From NCBI GenBank assembly GCA_035772405.1, contig JAYKKM010000081.1, positions 248,001-312,000 of the forward strand: a DNA stretch of 64,000 nucleotides, given 5' to 3'. The stretch is from Chrysogorgia sp. JL179-B06. Taxonomy: Eukaryota > Cnidaria > Anthozoa > Scleralcyonacea > Chrysogorgiidae. How positions within the stretch are numbered: position 1 is the first letter of the stretch; each line of letters opens with the position of its first letter. Below the pieces are notes generated by a model that saw only the letters and a list, made by a program, of their open reading frames with translations, made no database searches and was not told where the DNA came from. Positions 60,154-64,000 of this stretch are shown one piece after another. The position numbers and the translations under genes were made by a program.

Positions 60154-60678
60154 CAGGGGCGGATCTAGAGGGGCGCAACTGCTGCTCAAGCAGCAGTCAG
60201 ATTTTGCCTATAATTAATTATGCGGAAAAATGCGAGAAAATGCGGAATACATTTGGTTCTTATTTCATGCGCCCGTGGTCGCTTCTGGGCAGCTGACACT
60301 CTTTAAAATTGTAATACAGGATATATTTATTACTTGAAGTATGTCTAAATCGGTCGAAGACTTCCTAGCGCAGCATCACTCGCGGCAGCGGTGCACCAAT
60401 AGCGGGAACATCGTACGGAGGGTCTTTTCTCCTTAGTGAGCAGCCGTGAAACCTTAAAATAGCCTCGTTTGAGGCTATTTTTAGTAAACTGAGCAGCAGT
60501 CAGATGCAGCAAACCAATCAGACACCTTGCCGAGCAAACCCGAGCAGCAGTCAGCAGCAGTCAGATCGGAAATATTCGGAAGCCTATGCGTAAGAATTTC
60601 GTTTCAGACCACGGTTGATCTTATTTATTGACGAGACTATTTGGCACACTTTTTGTTGTGAGTTCTGTTCGAATCACG

Positions 60679-60909
60679 ATGTCCACGATGGCTTCCAACA
60701 AGGTCTTACAGCAATTGCTTAATATACTTGGGGAAGCTTTTCTTGTGCAGAAAAATAACACAAATTATCCTTGCTCAGGGAAGAATGCGCGCAAATGGTT
60801 TATGTGGAGAGGAAGAAAGCTGTCGATGGTCGTGAGAGTATGCCAATTTGCGAAGCTTCAATTCCCAAATAGCCAGGAATCTCGTTGTTTAAACTACTTC
60901 CCAGTAAGG
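60679..60909 (+). CDS. Exon-like frame inside the 3.4-kb element
   Basis: ATG at 60679 opens MSTMASNKVLQQLLNILGEA and runs 77 codons to a donor-like TTCCCAGTAAG then GTAAGC at 60910. The product has several Trp/Arg/Lys residues (KNARKWFMWRGRK) and no family I recognise. It may be the first exon of an element-encoded protein or a captured host exon. Confidence 0.35.
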
Positions 60910-61726
60910 TAAGCATTGCCGCGTGTATTTTTTATGAAATAGCTCATGAATAATATGATAATTATTTAACATGTAATCGATATAAACACAGCTAAAGTCA
61001 TGAATATTAACTTTGGTGTTCCCTATATTTTTGCTGTCCAGTCGCCGAGTTTAAACTTTAATTGAGCATATTTGAGCGAGTGTGAGACAAATACCAAACT
61101 CTCAATCACCAAAACATGATATTACTGACAGAAAATGTAATGAACATCGCAACAGCATACATATTATACAGTATTTATCCTATTATTCTTTGTCCATTTG
61201 TGTTAAGTTTACATGTTCAAGTTAAGTTTACATTAAGTTTTACATGTTTAGTCTGAGGATTCAGCTGTTGACAAAGATGTTATGATTGATATGTTCTTGT
61301 TGTCATCAAGTCTTGCATCATTTCCAAAATAAATTATATTATACAGTATTGTTATTGTCTGAAATTATATTATATTGTTATTGTCTGAAATTATATTATA
61401 TTGTTATTGATTAAACTGATAACATATACCTCACCTGTCTTGTATATACTGTATGGTGGTATACTGAAGTATTTTATGTATGATTTGAAATCACAGCCCC
61501 CAACCCCTGGGATATATAGCGGGGAATTTAACATTTTCCAAATGTTAAAAACAGCAATTTCCCCTGCCTCTGGGGCAACTAGTTTAGTATTTCAAAAGTA
61601 TTAATAAACAACTTAGCTTGGTATTTTATACAAATTATTTGTGGTCCCCAACTTGTTTTGTTTTAAGTGGATGTTTTTTCTTTGCCTGAAATCATGTATT
61701 TTATAATACATTGTCAAAATATTTCA

Positions 61727-61913
61727 GACTTTGATAAGTACTTATTAGGTAATGAAACCAAAAACGTTGTAACAGTCACAAAGTTACAGCCAGATGAGGG
61801 CTTCATCCAAAGGGAACCGAACGATATACCAAGGATGTTGCGTACATTTGAGAATGCAACAGAAAAAGAGAAAAATAGAAAGAAAAAGTTGTTGAAAATA
61901 ATCTTTTATATAG
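61727..61913 (+). CDS. Second exon-like frame inside the 3.4-kb element
   Basis: Follows AATATTTCAG (acceptor-like) and ends before GTATGTTT. It encodes FDKYLLGNETKNVVTVTKLQ, then a Glu/Lys-rich stretch ending KKKLLKIIFYI. Not recognised. It may join to 60679-60909. Confidence 0.35.
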
Positions 61914-62214
61914 GTATGTTTCATACTTTGCAATTGTTATCAAGTTGCAAATATATGGTGCATATTTTATGAAAATCAAGTTGCAGAACAATAGACATTT
62001 TTTTCAATGGGATTACAGTACTTGAGTGACTACGGCTACGTACCAGTATGATTTTCCAGTGTCCTCTATCTATTAGTGTTAAGATACTGGCAAAGCATTC
62101 TGGTGATTGTAGTCAAATACAGTAATGCCATTAAACATCATAGTGCAAATGGTCTATTACAAACCATAGCACAATATAATGTAGTATATGAAATTGTCAA
62201 CCAACACATCTGCA

Positions 62215-62745
62215 AACATTTTTAACTGTCTATTTTCCTGCTATGGTGGTCAACCAACTACCCTGTGAGCAGAGCCTTCTTTTCCTTTGTTTCCCCTTGC
62301 TGGGTGGGAACAAAGGAAAAGAAGGCTCTGCTCACAGGTATCAACCAACATATCAAAAATATTTTCAACTGTCTATTTTCCTTCTATGGTGGTCAACCAA
62401 CACATCTACAAATATTTTTAACTGTCTATTTTCCTGCTCTGCTGCTCAACCAACACATCTACAAATATTTTCAGCTGTCTATTTTCCTGCTCTGCTGCTC
62501 AACCAACACATATATAAATATTTTTAACTGTCTATTTTCCTGCTCTGCTGCTCAACCAACACATCTACAAATATTTTCAACTGTCTATTTTCCTGCTCTG
62601 CTGCTCAACCAACCTGTATATAAATATTTTTAACTGTCTATTTTCCTGCTATGGTGATCAACCAACAGGTATACAAACATTTTAAACTGTCTATTTGGCT
62701 GGTCTGGTGGTTAATCAACACGCATATATAAACACTTTCCTGCTC
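62215..62745. repeat. 60-bp minisatellite inside the element
   Basis: About eight units of AACTGTCTATTTTCCTGCT, then CTGCTGCTCAACCAACACAT, then CTACAAATATTTT. Units vary at a few positions. Overlapping plus-strand frames here only reflect the repeat. Confidence 0.93.
62262..62337. repeat. Hairpin inserted in the minisatellite
   Basis: CCTGTGAGCAGAGCCTTCTT and TTCCTTTGTTT are matched by AACAAAGGAA and AAGAAGGCTCTGCTCACAGG, with a loop of about 14 bases. It interrupts one minisatellite unit. Confidence 0.9.
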
Positions 62746-63547
62746 TGGTGCGCTTCGAACGGATTTTGGCAAACATCTTATATTCCAAACGAATATCAAA
62801 CGAATATCCTATATTCGAAATAGTTTTGGCTTTCTTTACTACATGTATTTAATTTCTGGGAGGGTTAGACAGAAAAAATTATTCGAAAAGTATTTGCCTA
62901 GGCATATAATTCAGATTGAAAAGAAGCAAAGTTTGTCAGCGTAACTGTTATATTATACTGTACAGTTTGAAATTATACCGTTTACGGCGTGAAAAGGAAT
63001 ATTAGTATCGCATATAACACGCAAGAGTACGACATTTGACGCACATTGGCGCTTGAAATCCACTTTACATTGTTTTTATTAGAAGAAATTAGAAATCTTT
63101 CCACACACTACTTACCCTGGGGGGAAAGGCCTCGCACGCACGCCCGCGTCCCGCCCGTAATCGAGCGCGGAAGAACCTCTGGCACCCAGGGTACACACTA
63201 CTGAACAAAGCGTAGCAGCATGAAAACATACGTGCGAACCACATGCGGCGCGTGCAAGTAACTAGTTAATACCAAGACGCAATCCATATTTTGTGTCCGC
63301 AATTTTCCCGCCACGCAGTGGGTTTGTTGACTGAGAAAATGCGTCTTAAAAATGTGGAAATCTGTCATTCAGGAAGACTTGAAATCTTTCGGAAATTAGC
63401 AGGAATTGCGTTTTTAAGCCTTCAATTTTCAAAAATTTCTTGGGGGGGCATGCCCCCAAACCCCCCTAGAAGGTGTGCGCCTACGGCGCACATCGGACAT
63501 TTATCTTAGCAGCAGTCAGATTTTGGCCTGGATCCGCCCCTGCCATC

Positions 63548-64000
63548 TGAGTCTTGGGAGCTCAATGGTTAGGAGCATCTCACAGCTGGTAATCATGCAG
63601 AAGGTATGATCCTCCAACTTGCAACATGACTAATTAACCTACACTAATAAGTCAAGAGAAAATTGTTAACTTGAACGCGAGATATGAACTCGCAGCTCCA
63701 CCAGTTTGAGGTACCCAGCGTGCCAACTGGGAACAGTGTCCTAATATCGACATGATGAAATGACAAAATATTTCACAAAAAATCCAATGAGAAATTCCAA
63801 GGATTTTTCAAAGTTAAATTTCTGTCTTCTACGTAATGTATAACGTAATAATATTGGACTAAAGTTGTTAAGGAAGCCCAGTTTTTTTAACCCTTGTTTT
63901 AAAACTCATGTTTGTGAAACTAGTGAATTTTCTAGATCGTTGCAATGGCAACGAGTCTAAAAATAACAGGGTTTTTTGTTGTTGATATTTTTCATCGTTT
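63548..64000. other. SINE remnant and unassigned sequence
   Basis: 63548-63610 continues the SINE head broken by the transposon (GAGCTCAATGGTTAGGAGC, box A-like). Around 63680-63735 is another tRNA-like stretch on the minus strand (GAGTTCATATCTCGCG). Nothing else was recognised to the window end. Confidence 0.55.

Larger units (their letters stand above)
60154..63542. mobile_element. 3.4-kb DNA transposon inserted in a SINE
   Basis: Inverted ends CAGGGGCGGATCTAG and CTGGATCCGCCCCTG (15 bp, one mismatch). CCATC flanks both sides (60149-60153 and 63543-63547). The empty site GCTCTCCATCTGAGTCT is intact in the neighbouring repeat unit at 59881-59897, which proves the boundaries. AGCAGCAGTCAGATTTTG occurs near both ends in the same orientation. 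The interior has two exon-like frames, a 60-bp minisatellite and a hairpin. No known transposase motif was recognised; it is either non-autonomous or degraded. Confidence 0.88.

Overview
This is a window of intron-rich, AT-rich animal nuclear DNA. The exons translate to proteins very close to vertebrate orthologues (NEDD8, FEN1, PRPF3, SIAE, GAS8/DRC4). Introns are short, and many small inverted-repeat transposons sit between and inside the genes. That combination fits an early-branching metazoan, probably an anthozoan cnidarian (sea anemone or coral). The species assignment is an inference; the gene identities are not in doubt. All gene models were built by hand from exon reading frames, splice sites and matching intron phases.

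Layout. 1-9600: a satellite of about 600 copies of a 16-bp unit, all in one orientation. 9692-18370 (minus): the 5' part of an RGS22-like gene, seven exons, running off towards the satellite. 19742-21730 (plus): complete NEDD8, six exons. 22118-28033 (minus): complete FEN1, 16 exons. 28335-34663 (plus): complete PRPF3, nine exons, with one GC-AG intron. 36133-38171 (minus): a second intact copy of the last two SIAE exons. 39962-47696 (minus): complete SIAE, seven exons. 47925-59104 (plus): complete GAS8/DRC4, 15 exons, the first coding exon being the ATG alone. 59400-64000: a tRNA-like SINE cluster interrupted by a 3.4-kb DNA transposon.

Gene relations. The genes are unrelated housekeeping or ciliary genes, not a cluster with one function. 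Two head-to-head pairs, FEN1/PRPF3 (301 bp between start codons) and SIAE/GAS8 (228 bp), probably share bidirectional promoters. NEDD8/FEN1 and PRPF3/SIAE are convergent.

Mobile DNA. There are several families of foldback elements (MITEs). One set is flanked by TTAA with AGTGC termini. Another set has hAT-like 7-10-bp target duplications and is sometimes nested. Two near-identical repeats on the minus strand carry a Penelope-type hammerhead ribozyme core. There is also a LINE 3' end, a 5S-rRNA-derived repeat and tRNA-derived SINEs. I see no evidence of a bacterial system, a CRISPR array or a virus.
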